Assembly (NCBI GenBank): GCA_036004685.1
Contig: DASYRE010000011.1
Coordinates: 29,318 to 93,317, forward strand
DNA: 64,000 bases
From: Candidatus Polarisedimenticolia bacterium
GTDB taxonomy: Bacteria; Acidobacteriota; Polarisedimenticolia; Gp22-AA2; AA152
Reading direction: 5' to 3'
Shown here one piece after another: positions 32,608 to 40,879 of the stretch (positions within the stretch are counted from its first letter, which is position 1; every line of letters begins with the position of its first letter). The notes beneath the pieces were generated by a model. The model saw only the letters and a program-made list of their open reading frames with translations, did no database searches and was not told where the DNA came from. Both the position numbers and the translations under genes were made by a program.

Positions 32608-33216
32608 TCAGACCCGGTCGGAGATCAGCGCCTGCAGCAGCAGCTCACGGGCTTCCGGCGGGAGATCGCTTGCCGCCGTGTAGATGTCGGAATCATCCTG
32701 GGGACACACCGTGTCCAGCGCGCCCTGGAGCTCGGTCGGCGGGGGCCAATTCAGGTCCTCGTCCGCGGCGGACGGATCGCCGAGGTCGCCGCCGGGCAGG
32801 ATCTCCTCCAGGGTGTCGCTCATGGCATCGGGAGGAACCCCGGTCTTCAGCCATTGCAGGGCCATGCGTGGATTGCTCTCGATCGACGGCTTCCAGGCCA
32901 TCGACACCGCTCCGCCAAGGAGAAAGAGCGTCACGACCGCCGCCACGGCCCACCGGGACATCCCGGACCCGGGGCGGCGGGCCGTTTCCCGCGCGATCCG
33001 GTCCCGCAGGCGAGGCAGGAAAGAACTCCAGTACGCCTCTCCGGGATCGGGAACACGGGCCGGTCGCAGATTCTCCAGGACTTCGCGAAGATGCTCCGAC
33101 TCCGACCGGCAGGCGGCGCAGTGCGCCAGGTGCTCCAGGATGGCAGCGGGCGCCTCCGGCCCGCCTTCCCCCACAAGGAGGATCGACAAGGCGTCTTGAA
33201 CGCTCCGGCAATTCAT
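32608..33216 (-). CDS. Membrane-bound zinc anti-sigma factor
   Basis: 202 residues. N-terminal anti-sigma zinc domain with HLAHCAAC (about 29-36), a linker, one transmembrane helix (about 87-107) and a periplasmic C-terminal region of about 90 residues. The topology is that of RseA/CnrY-type proteins, which hold the sigma factor at the membrane until an envelope signal releases it. ATG 33216 lies 22 nt after the ECF sigma gene, and the Spy/CnrX-like gene follows 22 nt downstream. Confidence 0.85.
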   Translation of the reverse strand: MNCRSVQDALSILLVGEGGPEAPAAILEHLAHCAACRSESEHLREVLENLRPARVPDPGEAYWSSFLPRLRDRIARETARRPGSGMSRWAVAAVVTLFLLGGAVSMAWKPSIESNPRMALQWLKTGVPPDAMSDTLEEILPGGDLGDPSAADEDLNWPPPTELQGALDTVCPQDDSDIYTAASDLPPEARELLLQALISDRV

Positions 33217-33238
33217 ATTCGGGGATCCCCCGTCCGAG

Positions 33239-33790
33239 TCAGACCCGGACCCTCCCTCTCAGCCCCTTTACGGCGTGAAAAAAATTCGCCTTCGCGGTGC
33301 CCACCGTGCATCCCATCACCGCGGCGATCTCATGGAACTTCATCTCCTGGAAGATGCGCAGGATCAGCGTCTCGCGCTGGCGAGGGGGAAGCAGGCTGAC
33401 GGCGCGATCCAGGTTCGCCTTTCTCAGGAGATCGGAGTTGCCCGGCGGGGAAACTCGGGGAAGGACCCCTTCCGGGACCTTCTCCAGCGGGACCAGGCAC
33501 CGCGGCAGCCGCGCCTTGCCTCGGTCGGCCGCCAGATTCAGCACGACCCGAATCAACCAGGTCCGAAAAGCGGATTCGCCCCGAAATCGGGGCAGAGCCC
33601 GGAAAACCCTCAAGAAAGCCTCCTGAGCCAGGTCATCGGCATCGGCGTGATTGCCCGTCAGCCGGTGGGCGAGCCGGTAAACCTCCACGCGGTGCTCGCG
33701 TACCAGATGATCGAATGCCGTCTCGTCCCCCGCCTGGAACCGGCGGACCAGCGCCAGGTCCCTCTCGTTCCGCTCCGGCGAGGAGGTCAT
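33239..33790 (-). CDS. ECF-type RNA polymerase sigma factor
   Basis: 183 residues from ATG 33790. Region 2 is about 20-85 (HRLTGNHADADDLAQEAFLRVF in parts, with the DDLAQEAFL block) and region 4 about 122-178 (LPPRQRETLILRIFQEMKFHEIA in parts, then MGCTVGTAKANF). Followed by its membrane anti-sigma and a periplasmic sensor. An in-frame upstream extension to 34045 is Arg/Gly/Pro-rich and not sigma-like, so it is excluded. The ribosome site is weak and I could not identify a promoter in the 140-bp gap to the aminotransferase gene upstream. Confidence 0.9.
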   Translation of the reverse strand: MTSSPERNERDLALVRRFQAGDETAFDHLVREHRVEVYRLAHRLTGNHADADDLAQEAFLRVFRALPRFRGESAFRTWLIRVVLNLAADRGKARLPRCLVPLEKVPEGVLPRVSPPGNSDLLRKANLDRAVSLLPPRQRETLILRIFQEMKFHEIAAVMGCTVGTAKANFFHAVKGLRGRVRV

Positions 33791-33930
33791 CCGTGCTGCG
33801 CCCTCTTGTTTGATTCGACCATGTTGCCCCGGAGTTGGTTGAAGGAAATCGCTCTGCCCGCGGCCGGAAGCCGGCGGCGGGCCGCAGGAGGAGGTGGCCG
33901 GCGTCGCGCCGCCCGGAGCGCGGGAAGGGG

Positions 33931-35265
33931 TCAGAGACCGGAGGCGACTTCGGCCACCGCCTCCTCGAAGAGCCGGAGGCAAGTATCCACCTCTTCGGAA
34001 GTGACGACCAGCGGCGGGCAGAACCGGACGGTGTTGTCGCCGCACCCGAGCAGGAGCAGGCCGCGGTAGAAGGCCTTCTCCACGATGGCGTCCCGGGCCT
34101 TCGGGTTCTTAGCGCGCTCGGCCCCCGGTTGGATGATCTCGGCGCCCGCCATGAGCCCGAGGCCCCGCACGTCCCCGATGATCGCCTGCCGGCTCATGAC
34201 GCCCCGCAGGCCGGCGAGGAGGCGATCGCCCTGGATCCGCGCGTTCTCCAGGTACTGCTCCTTGAGCAGCCGGATGGTCGTCAAGGCGGCGGCGCAGGAG
34301 ACCGGATTGCCCCCGAACGTGCTCGCGTGGGCCCCCGGCGTCCAGTTCATGATCGATTCGCGGGCGACGCAGAGACCGAGCGGAAGGCCGGAGGCGATGC
34401 CCTTGGCGAGCGTGATCATGTCCGGCTTCACGCCAAAATGCTCCGTGGCGAACATCCGGCCCGTCCGCCCCATTCCCGACTGCACCTCGTCGACGATGAT
34501 GAGGATGCCGTTTTCACGCGCCACTTTCTGAACTCGATCGAGGAATTTCTGGGGAGGCACCACGTACCCTCCCTCCCCCTGGACGACCTCCAGGACGATC
34601 GCCGCCACTTCCTCCGGCGGCACGGTGCGGGTGAACAGGAAGTCGATCGCCTGGCCGAAGCACTCGACGTCGCAGGTCTCGACCTGGCGGTTCACGGGGC
34701 ACCGATAGCAGTAGGCGTACGGAATGTGCTCGACCCCCGGCACCAGGGGGAAGAATCCTCGCTTCTGGGCGACCCGGCTCGCCGTCAGCGACAGCGCTCC
34801 GAGCGTGCGTCCGTGAAAGGAACCGTAGAAGGCCAGGATCCGCTGGCGGCGGGTGTGATAGCGAGCCAGCTTGATGGCCGCCTCGTTCGCTTCGGCGCCC
34901 GAGTTGCCGAAGAAGACCTTGACGGGACCGTCGATGGGAACCAGCTCCGCGATCTCCTCGGCGAGACGAATCTGGGGCGCATAGTAGAAGTCGGTGCCGG
35001 ACATGTGAATCAGGCGCGCCGCCTGGTCGGCGATCGTCTTCACGACTTCCGGATGGCTGTGCCCGGTCGACGTCACGGCGATTCCCGCGGTGAAATCCAG
35101 GAACCAGTTGCCGTCGACGTCCAGAATCGCGGCCCCCTCCCCCCGCTCGACGACGAGGGGGTAAGCCCGCGTATAGGAAGGGGAGACGCGGGTTGTGTCG
35201 CGCTGGATCCAGGCCCGGGCCTTGGGGCCGGGAAGCGGAGTCGCAAGCCGGGGGACGGGTGTCAT
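33931..35265 (-). CDS. Class III PLP-dependent aminotransferase (GabT/ArgD-like)
   Basis: 444 residues. Fold-type I aminotransferase. The PLP lysine is in MITLAKGIASGLP (about 286-298), the pyrophosphate-binding block is FGNSGAEANEAAIKL (about 118-132), and IIVDEVQSGMGRTG (about 257-270) carries the cofactor-contacting Asp. It likely transfers an omega-amino group (GABA, ornithine, lysine or acetylornithine type); which one is not decidable. A Cys-rich insert (CYRCPVNRQVETCDVEC) near 185-203 recalls the YxYRCP segment of archaeal-type GABA/ornithine enzymes. ATG 35265 overlaps the cysS stop (TGATG) and has GGAGG seven nt upstream. Confidence 0.87.
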   Translation of the reverse strand: MTPVPRLATPLPGPKARAWIQRDTTRVSPSYTRAYPLVVERGEGAAILDVDGNWFLDFTAGIAVTSTGHSHPEVVKTIADQAARLIHMSGTDFYYAPQIRLAEEIAELVPIDGPVKVFFGNSGAEANEAAIKLARYHTRRQRILAFYGSFHGRTLGALSLTASRVAQKRGFFPLVPGVEHIPYAYCYRCPVNRQVETCDVECFGQAIDFLFTRTVPPEEVAAIVLEVVQGEGGYVVPPQKFLDRVQKVARENGILIIVDEVQSGMGRTGRMFATEHFGVKPDMITLAKGIASGLPLGLCVARESIMNWTPGAHASTFGGNPVSCAAALTTIRLLKEQYLENARIQGDRLLAGLRGVMSRQAIIGDVRGLGLMAGAEIIQPGAERAKNPKARDAIVEKAFYRGLLLLGCGDNTVRFCPPLVVTSEEVDTCLRLFEEAVAEVASGL

Positions 35266-36695
35266 CACTTTCCTCCAGAGGTTCGGGGCTGAACGGCCGT
35301 TCCGGGCTCGGTTCTCTTCTTCCAGCGCACGCCGGCGGGAGTATCCTCCAGGAGGATTCCGCGGCGCAGCAACTCGTCCCGGATGGCATCGGCTTCGGCG
35401 AATTTCCGGGCCTTCCGCAGCGATTCCCGCTCGCGAATCCGGCTCTCCACCTCCGCCTCGAGATCGGGGGCGGCTCCGAACCGGAAGCCGAACACGGCGG
35501 AGATCTCCGAGAACAGGGCGCGGGACGCCTGGGCGTCCGCTTCACCAAGATCCCCGCGATCGGCCGCCGAGTTGATCTGGCGGACCAGCTCGAAGAGGAA
35601 GCCAAGCGCGGCGGCGCTGTTCAGGTCGTCGTCCATCGCTTCATAGAATCGATCGCGGGTCTGGTCCGCGAGCCGCAGGAGCTCGTCGTTGCGCGCCAAG
35701 GGGTGGGGCCCCTCCAGCCTCCTGACGCAGTCGCCCAGACGATCCAGGTTCGAAACGGCCCAGGAGATTCCCTCCAGCGTGAAATTGAGCGGCTTCCGAT
35801 AGTGCTGGGAGACGAGCAGGTACCGGACGGCTTGCGGGTCGTAGCCCCGCGCGATCAGATCGCGCAGCGTGAAGAAGTTCCCCTTGGATTTCGACATCTT
35901 CTCGCCGTTGACCACGAGGTGGGCGCAGTGCATCCAGGTGCGGACGAACTTCCGACCGGTGGCCGCCTCGCTCTGGGCAATCTCGTTCTCGTGGTGCGGG
36001 AAGATGTTGTCGGTTCCCCCCGTGTGGATGTCGAACGTCTCGCCCAGGTAGCGCATGCTCATCGCCGAGCATTCCACGTGCCAGCCGGGCCGGCCCTCTC
36101 CCAGCGGGGTCGTCCAGAACGGCTCCTCGTCCTTCCGGGCCTTCCACAGCACGAAGTCACGGACGTCGGATTTCTGGTATTCGTCCGAGTCGACCCGGAA
36201 GTTGGCGATCAGCTCCTGCCGATCCAGGCTTGCCAGCCGGCCGTAATCCGGAAAGGAATCGAGTCGAAAATAGATCGAGCCCTTGCTCTCGTAGGCGTGC
36301 CCCTTATCCAGAAGCCGGCGGATGAGCTCCACCATTTCCGGGACGTGTCGGGTCGCGCGGGGATAATGCTCCGCCCGCTCCATGCCGAGCGTGTCCAGAT
36401 CCTCGAAGAACGCCTGGATGTAGCGCTCCGTGAACTCGTCCAGGCTCATCCCCGCGGCCCGCGCCCCGCGGATCGTCTTGTCGTCGACGTCGGTGATGTT
36501 CATCACCTGGAGGACCCGGAAGCCACGGGCCTTGAGGTAGCGGCGGAGCAGGTCCTCCCATGCGTAGGCGCGGAAATTGCCGATGTGGGCATAGTCGTAA
36601 ACGGTCGGACCGCACGTGTACATGCGGACTTCCCCCTCCACGAGAGGCCGGAAGTCCTCTTTCGTCCGCGTATAGGTGTTATGAAAACGGATCAA
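35265..36695 (-). CDS. cysS: Cysteinyl-tRNA synthetase
   Basis: 476 residues, normal length. Class I synthetase charging tRNA-Cys. HIGH motif is HIGN in YDYAHIGNFRAY (about 33-44) after the zinc-site Cys28 of MYTCGPTVYD; KMSKS is exact (about 268-272), and the zinc ligands continue with WHVECSAM and HHENEIAQSE. Start is a TTG at 36695, the only start giving the usual N-terminus. The aminotransferase gene downstream overlaps by one base. The promoter at 36794-36823 gives a leader of about 90 nt. Confidence 0.96.
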   Translation of the reverse strand: MIRFHNTYTRTKEDFRPLVEGEVRMYTCGPTVYDYAHIGNFRAYAWEDLLRRYLKARGFRVLQVMNITDVDDKTIRGARAAGMSLDEFTERYIQAFFEDLDTLGMERAEHYPRATRHVPEMVELIRRLLDKGHAYESKGSIYFRLDSFPDYGRLASLDRQELIANFRVDSDEYQKSDVRDFVLWKARKDEEPFWTTPLGEGRPGWHVECSAMSMRYLGETFDIHTGGTDNIFPHHENEIAQSEAATGRKFVRTWMHCAHLVVNGEKMSKSKGNFFTLRDLIARGYDPQAVRYLLVSQHYRKPLNFTLEGISWAVSNLDRLGDCVRRLEGPHPLARNDELLRLADQTRDRFYEAMDDDLNSAAALGFLFELVRQINSAADRGDLGEADAQASRALFSEISAVFGFRFGAAPDLEAEVESRIRERESLRKARKFAEADAIRDELLRRGILLEDTPAGVRWKKRTEPGTAVQPRTSGGK

Positions 36696-36793
36696 GCGAT
36701 GTTCTCGGCGTTCTCGCGCCTGCGGCCGCCAGTTTCACAAAAAGCGGCGTCTCTCCGGGATTCCTTCAAATTGCCCTGCGGAACTTCGCAAAA

Positions 36794-36823
36794 AGTCTAT
36801 CCCCTCCCTCGTGCAGGTGTCAA
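36794..36823 (-). promoter_or_regulatory. Sigma70 promoter for cysS
   Basis: On the minus strand TTGACA (36823-36818), 18-bp spacer, TAGACT (36799-36794). I looked for a T-box leader between this and the TTG at 36695 and do not see the conserved T-box sequence. Confidence 0.65.
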
Positions 36824-36846
36824 CGCGCGCCGGGCCGGCTGAAACC

Positions 36847-36874
36847 AAAAAAAAGGGGGCCGTCGCCGGCCCCC
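36847..36874 (-). terminator. Rho-independent terminator of TonB receptor 2
   Basis: On the minus strand an 8-bp perfect GC-rich stem (36874-36867 with 36862-36855), four-base loop, then eight Ts. It lies 24 nt beyond the receptor stop codon and just upstream of the cysS promoter. Confidence 0.88.
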
Positions 36875-36897
36875 GGGGCGTCAGGGCGCTTCAGGGA

Positions 36898-39800
36898 TCA
36901 GAAGTCCATGTGAATCCCGAACTGGTACCGCCGGCCGAAATCCCGCGTCTCGAGGCTCTGCAGCGTCCTGACCCGGTTGTCGATCTCGGCGACGCGCAGA
37001 TTGTCGGTGTTCAGGATGTTGAACACCGAGAAGAAAGCGCCGGCCGTGATTCGCCCGATGACGAACCGTTTCTCGGTCCGCGCGTCGAGCGAATAGACGG
37101 CCTTGTTCCGGTGGATGTTCCTATCCTCCGAGATGAAATCGCCGCCGTTCGGGTCTCGGTATCCGTAAAGACGGCGGGTCTGCGTGTAGTTGTTGTCGTC
37201 GCCGGACTGGAATCGGTTCACGAATGAGAACGGCAGCCCCGACGACCACGTCAGACCGCCGCCGACCTGCCAGTCTCCCGGCAAGTAGGAAATCGCGTGG
37301 AACTTCACCACGTGGCGCTGATCGAAGTCGAGGTAGCCGTTCTTCAGCTCCGTGAGCGAGGGGTCGTCTCCGCTTTCGCTGGTGAAGGCCTCGGCCTGCC
37401 CGGTCGCTTTGGAGAAAGTGTAATTCGCGTCCATCTGCCATTTCCGGCTCAGCCGCCGCGTCATCGTCACTTCATAGGCGTGATAGGCCTGATAGTTGAA
37501 GTTCCCGATGCGCAGGATCTGGTTGAAGAAGTAATTGTTGATGAACAGATCCGGATAGTGGTCCGGGACGACGGATCCCTGCCCATCCCCGTTCCCCTGC
37601 GCGGGGACGACGGTCGTGAGGCCGAACTTGTCGCAGAGCCCGTCGCGGGTCCTGTCCCCTGGGCCGCAATTCCGCCGCACGCTGTGGTTCGCGTCGATGT
37701 CCTGGAGCTGATCCCGGAACTTCCGGCGGATGAAGTTCACTGAGATCGACACCTCCGGCGCGATCTCCCGCTGGAATCCGAGGGTCATCTCGTCGGTGAA
37801 CGGCGTCCGCATCTCGCGATCGATCTGAAACGCGTTCGGAGGCGGCAGGGAGATCGCCCGGCCGACTTTGTTGTCCGGCAGGCCCGCGATGTTCACCCCG
37901 TCGATGTCGTACTGGTAGTAGGGGTTCAGGAGGTCGGGCCCCTCCTCGTTGATGACCGAGCTGAGGAAGAGCTTATCGTAGAAACGCCCCCAGCTTGCCG
38001 TGGTCTTGGTCTTGCCGTTGGCCCAGGGGTCCCAGGACACGCTGAGCCGCGGCGCGAGGTTGTTGTTGGTGATCGTGAAGTCCTGGGCCGCCCGCGGAGG
38101 CCCCCCGTTGAGGTCCAGATTGGGATCCTTGCCCAGGATGCTGGTCCTAAAGTTGTGCTGGGTGAAGCGCTGCGGCGCCAAAGCAGCCAACTGCCCTTCT
38201 ATCTGTGCAAAATGGTTGGTGTCCGGTTGGCCGTTTCCGTCGTCGTCCCCCGCATATCCACTGTGGAGAGGATCATTCCAGAGCCCTTGATCGTAGATAT
38301 TGTCTTGATTGAAGTCGGTCCCTCGTTCGAACCCGTTGAGACCGATGAGGATGTTGTATTGTCTTCGCTGCTCGACGGGATCGAAGAAATCGAAGCCGTG
38401 AGAGCTGACTTCCTCGCGATCGAACCGCACACCCAGGCCGAGCGTGAGATTGGGCAGAGGCTTGTACGTGTCGTGGATGTAGAAGCCCATGTTGTTGCTG
38501 TTCGCCGAATTGAGCGCATTCTCCTGCGTGGCGAGGAACGAGCCGATCGTGCCGCCCACTTGTCCGGTGGCCTGGTCGACGGCTCCCGTCGCCACCTGCC
38601 AGATCGGGCGCTGAGTCGCGTGGGAGTGATAGCCCTCCTTCTCCCAGGCAAGCCCCATCTTGATGTCGTGGCTGCCGAGCAGGTCATCGATGTAATAGGA
38701 GAGATCCTCCTTCAGGCTGTCGCGCGTGCGGCTGTCGCGCTCGGTGAAGAAGTAGGGGCCGGTCACCCGATTGGTGTTGAAGTTCAGCACGTATTGATGG
38801 TCAGGAGGCAGGGGAGCCGTGAATTCCCCGCGTTCGGGGATGCCGTTGTGGTTCGAGTCCGCCCAATTCGGGAACGGGGTGTCATCCAGGGCTTGATTCC
38901 CGTTGCGATCCTCGGTATCGAGCTGCCCGTTGCCGCGCGTGCCGGGAATGTAGCCTTGAGGACAGAGCGTGGGGTTGCCGCAAGGGATGCCGGTGTCCTC
39001 ATCGGGATCCACGACGCCGTTTTCGTTGGAATCGGTCTCGAAATCGAGGAAGCCGTTGCAATTGACATCCTCCCGGTTCGGCCCCTCGCAACCCACGGGA
39101 TTGGTGAGGCGCCCGTCCCAATCCCGATCCTCTCCAATCGGGGCCTCCGGGGGGTGGCAGATCTTGGTGGTAGCCAGGGTATCCGGGTCGAAAACGTCGA
39201 CGCAGCCGCTGAGCCTATGGTCGCCGTCAAAGTCCTCGAAAACGTCGAAACGGCCGTCCCCGTCCAGGTCCCACCCGGCATCACGCTCCCTGAGGTTGAT
39301 GAACCCGTCATTGTTCCCTCCGAGATCGCGCCGGTTGTCGGTCGTGAGAATGCCGTTCCCGTTGGTGTCCGGATCCGTATCCGGCTCGAAGAAGAACGTC
39401 TGATCGAAGCGGGAAATCGTCGATTCCAGCGACAGCGAGGGGTTGAAGATCGCGTTTTCGGAGAGCGTCAGCGTGGGCCCGCCGCGGCCGAACGTATAGG
39501 CAGACTCCTTGTCGGTAAAGCTGTCGAGTCCGAGATTGAAGTCCTGCTCGTCGTCCCAGAGCCCGGTGAAGGTCAGGCGGTTGTCCGCCGTCATGTTCCA
39601 GGTCACCTTGGCGGTGAGCCGCTGGCTCTTGGTGGTCTGGACGAAGGCCTGGGTTCCGGCGTTGATCGGAACCTGCTCCTGGGAATACTCCGGCGCGAAG
39701 TAATAAAAGAGGTGATCCTTGATGAAAGGTCCCGACAGGGAGATGAAAGGATAAAGGTCGGTAAACGAGATGTTGCGGAACCCGTCCCGCTCCCCCAAGC

Positions 39801-40617
39801 CGCCCCGGACGTCGGCCCTGTCGATCCCGGCGCCGTCGCCGTCGAGCTTGTTGGTCCGCATCTCGAATTTGAACGTCCCCTTGAACTCGTTGCCGCCCGA
39901 CTTCGTGATGATCTTGACGAAGCCTCCCTGGGCGCGGCTGAATTCCGCGCTGGCGCCCGAGGTGATGACCTCGATCTCTTCGATCGATTCCACGTTCAAG
40001 TTCTGCCCGAACTGCCCGGTGAACGGATCGGTCGTGCTGACGCCGTCCACGAGCGTCACGACGTCGGTGTCGCGCGCCCCATGGATGTTCGGGTTTCCGG
40101 TGTTGTTGACGTCGGTCACGCCGGGCGCCAGGGTGAGCACGTCCTGATAGTCGCGCCCCAGCACCGGGAGGCCCGAAATGAATTCGGAAGAAATGGTCGT
40201 CTTGATCTCGGTCTTCTCGGTGTCGACGACGTCTTCCTTGCCCTCCACCCGCTCGACCACTTTGAATTCAGGGCGCAGGGTGATGTTCTGGACGATCGTC
40301 CTTCCCTGCGGAATCTCGATGTCACGGAACTCGATCTTCTGGTACGTGGGGAACGACGCCCGCAGGACGTACCCTTTCCCGGCCGGAACCGGAGTGATGC
40401 GGAACTCCCCCTGGGCATTCGTGACACCGCCCATGGCCGCGATGCCGAGCGAGGGATTCTCCAGGGTGACCGTGACACCCGGGAGCGGATTTCCATCCTT
40501 GTCGACGACGATTCCCTTGAGGATGCTCGGGGTCGTCTGGGTGAGGCCCCAGGTCGAAACCAGGGCCAGCATGATGGCGGGGATTACCGCGAGACGGGAA
40601 GCTCGACGGTCGATCAT
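36898..40617 (-). CDS. Oar-like TonB-dependent outer-membrane receptor 2 with calcium-loop repeat insert
   Basis: 1239 residues. Signal peptide (about 1-26), carboxypeptidase-regulatory-like domain (about 32-115), TonB plug (about 125-245) and a long beta-barrel ending FGIHMDF, with Phe as last residue. Residues about 413-600 are an insertion with nine or so D-x-N-x-N/D-G-x-x-D loops (DLDGDGRFDVFED, DSNENGVVDPDED, DSNHNGIPERGE) and three cysteine pairs. Plug and repeat insert resemble receptor 1 closely (NPNIHGARDT, LVDGVSTTDPFTG, GGNNDGF shared), so the two are paralogs. ATG 40617 has GGAGG upstream. Two tandem promoters and a palindrome lie at 40723-40830. It is next to an NtrC-type regulator, which may control it. 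Confidence 0.88.
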   Translation of the reverse strand: MIDRRASRLAVIPAIMLALVSTWGLTQTTPSILKGIVVDKDGNPLPGVTVTLENPSLGIAAMGGVTNAQGEFRITPVPAGKGYVLRASFPTYQKIEFRDIEIPQGRTIVQNITLRPEFKVVERVEGKEDVVDTEKTEIKTTISSEFISGLPVLGRDYQDVLTLAPGVTDVNNTGNPNIHGARDTDVVTLVDGVSTTDPFTGQFGQNLNVESIEEIEVITSGASAEFSRAQGGFVKIITKSGGNEFKGTFKFEMRTNKLDGDGAGIDRADVRGGLGERDGFRNISFTDLYPFISLSGPFIKDHLFYYFAPEYSQEQVPINAGTQAFVQTTKSQRLTAKVTWNMTADNRLTFTGLWDDEQDFNLGLDSFTDKESAYTFGRGGPTLTLSENAIFNPSLSLESTISRFDQTFFFEPDTDPDTNGNGILTTDNRRDLGGNNDGFINLRERDAGWDLDGDGRFDVFEDFDGDHRLSGCVDVFDPDTLATTKICHPPEAPIGEDRDWDGRLTNPVGCEGPNREDVNCNGFLDFETDSNENGVVDPDEDTGIPCGNPTLCPQGYIPGTRGNGQLDTEDRNGNQALDDTPFPNWADSNHNGIPERGEFTAPLPPDHQYVLNFNTNRVTGPYFFTERDSRTRDSLKEDLSYYIDDLLGSHDIKMGLAWEKEGYHSHATQRPIWQVATGAVDQATGQVGGTIGSFLATQENALNSANSNNMGFYIHDTYKPLPNLTLGLGVRFDREEVSSHGFDFFDPVEQRRQYNILIGLNGFERGTDFNQDNIYDQGLWNDPLHSGYAGDDDGNGQPDTNHFAQIEGQLAALAPQRFTQHNFRTSILGKDPNLDLNGGPPRAAQDFTITNNNLAPRLSVSWDPWANGKTKTTASWGRFYDKLFLSSVINEEGPDLLNPYYQYDIDGVNIAGLPDNKVGRAISLPPPNAFQIDREMRTPFTDEMTLGFQREIAPEVSISVNFIRRKFRDQLQDIDANHSVRRNCGPGDRTRDGLCDKFGLTTVVPAQGNGDGQGSVVPDHYPDLFINNYFFNQILRIGNFNYQAYHAYEVTMTRRLSRKWQMDANYTFSKATGQAEAFTSESGDDPSLTELKNGYLDFDQRHVVKFHAISYLPGDWQVGGGLTWSSGLPFSFVNRFQSGDDNNYTQTRRLYGYRDPNGGDFISEDRNIHRNKAVYSLDARTEKRFVIGRITAGAFFSVFNILNTDNLRVAEIDNRVRTLQSLETRDFGRRYQFGIHMDF
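38818..39381 (-). repeat. DNA encoding calcium-loop repeats in TonB receptor 2
   Basis: Codes for about 188 residues of aspartate/asparagine loops equivalent to the insert in receptor 1, with extra loops and cysteines. Repetition is seen in the protein, not the DNA. Confidence 0.7.
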
Positions 40618-40722
40618 GGCGCCTGCCTCCGGGTAGGTGAGGACGGGAGCTCTCGTCTTAGCGACAGAACCCTCCCCCCCGGGGGGATCCAACGTCGCCC
40701 TGATGACATGAACGGGATCGTC

Positions 40723-40752
40723 ATTTTAGACATCCGAAACCGAGAGTGTCAA
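40723..40752 (-). promoter_or_regulatory. Proximal sigma70 promoter for TonB receptor 2
   Basis: On the minus strand TTGACA (40752-40747), 18-bp spacer, TAAAAT (40728-40723). An element shared with the receptor 1 leader overlaps the spacer and -35 edge (40736-40747). Confidence 0.65.
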
Positions 40753-40765
40753 CGACATAAACGTT

Positions 40766-40785
40766 CTCGCGAACGCGTTCGAGAG
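40766..40785. promoter_or_regulatory. 20-bp near-perfect palindrome, candidate operator
   Basis: The 12-bp core CGAACGCGTTCG (40770-40781) is a perfect palindrome, extended by three further matching pairs after one mismatch (nine of ten pairs match). It lies between the two promoters of receptor 2, where a bound protein could block or modulate the distal one. Confidence 0.5.
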
Positions 40786-40802
40786 CAAGCTGTCGTAGGT
40801 TT

Positions 40803-40830
40803 ATATTACGACCATCCCAATCGATGTCAA
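40803..40830 (-). promoter_or_regulatory. Distal sigma70 promoter for TonB receptor 2
   Basis: On the minus strand TTGACA (40830-40825), 16-bp spacer, TAATAT (40808-40803); 17- or 18-bp spacings give AATATA or ATATAA. Confidence 0.5.
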
Positions 40831-40879
40831 GGCTTTGCGCCGGCTGGACTGCGGTTTCATTGCAGCGGGGAGGAGGGCT

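Noticed and set aside
36696..36793. T-box riboswitch in the cysS leader
   Set aside because: The leader is long enough but lacks the conserved T-box sequence and a specifier-loop arrangement.
40795..40815. A sigma54 promoter in front of TonB receptor 2
   Set aside because: A TTGC is present but no GG at the required ten-base distance; sigma70 boxes fit better.
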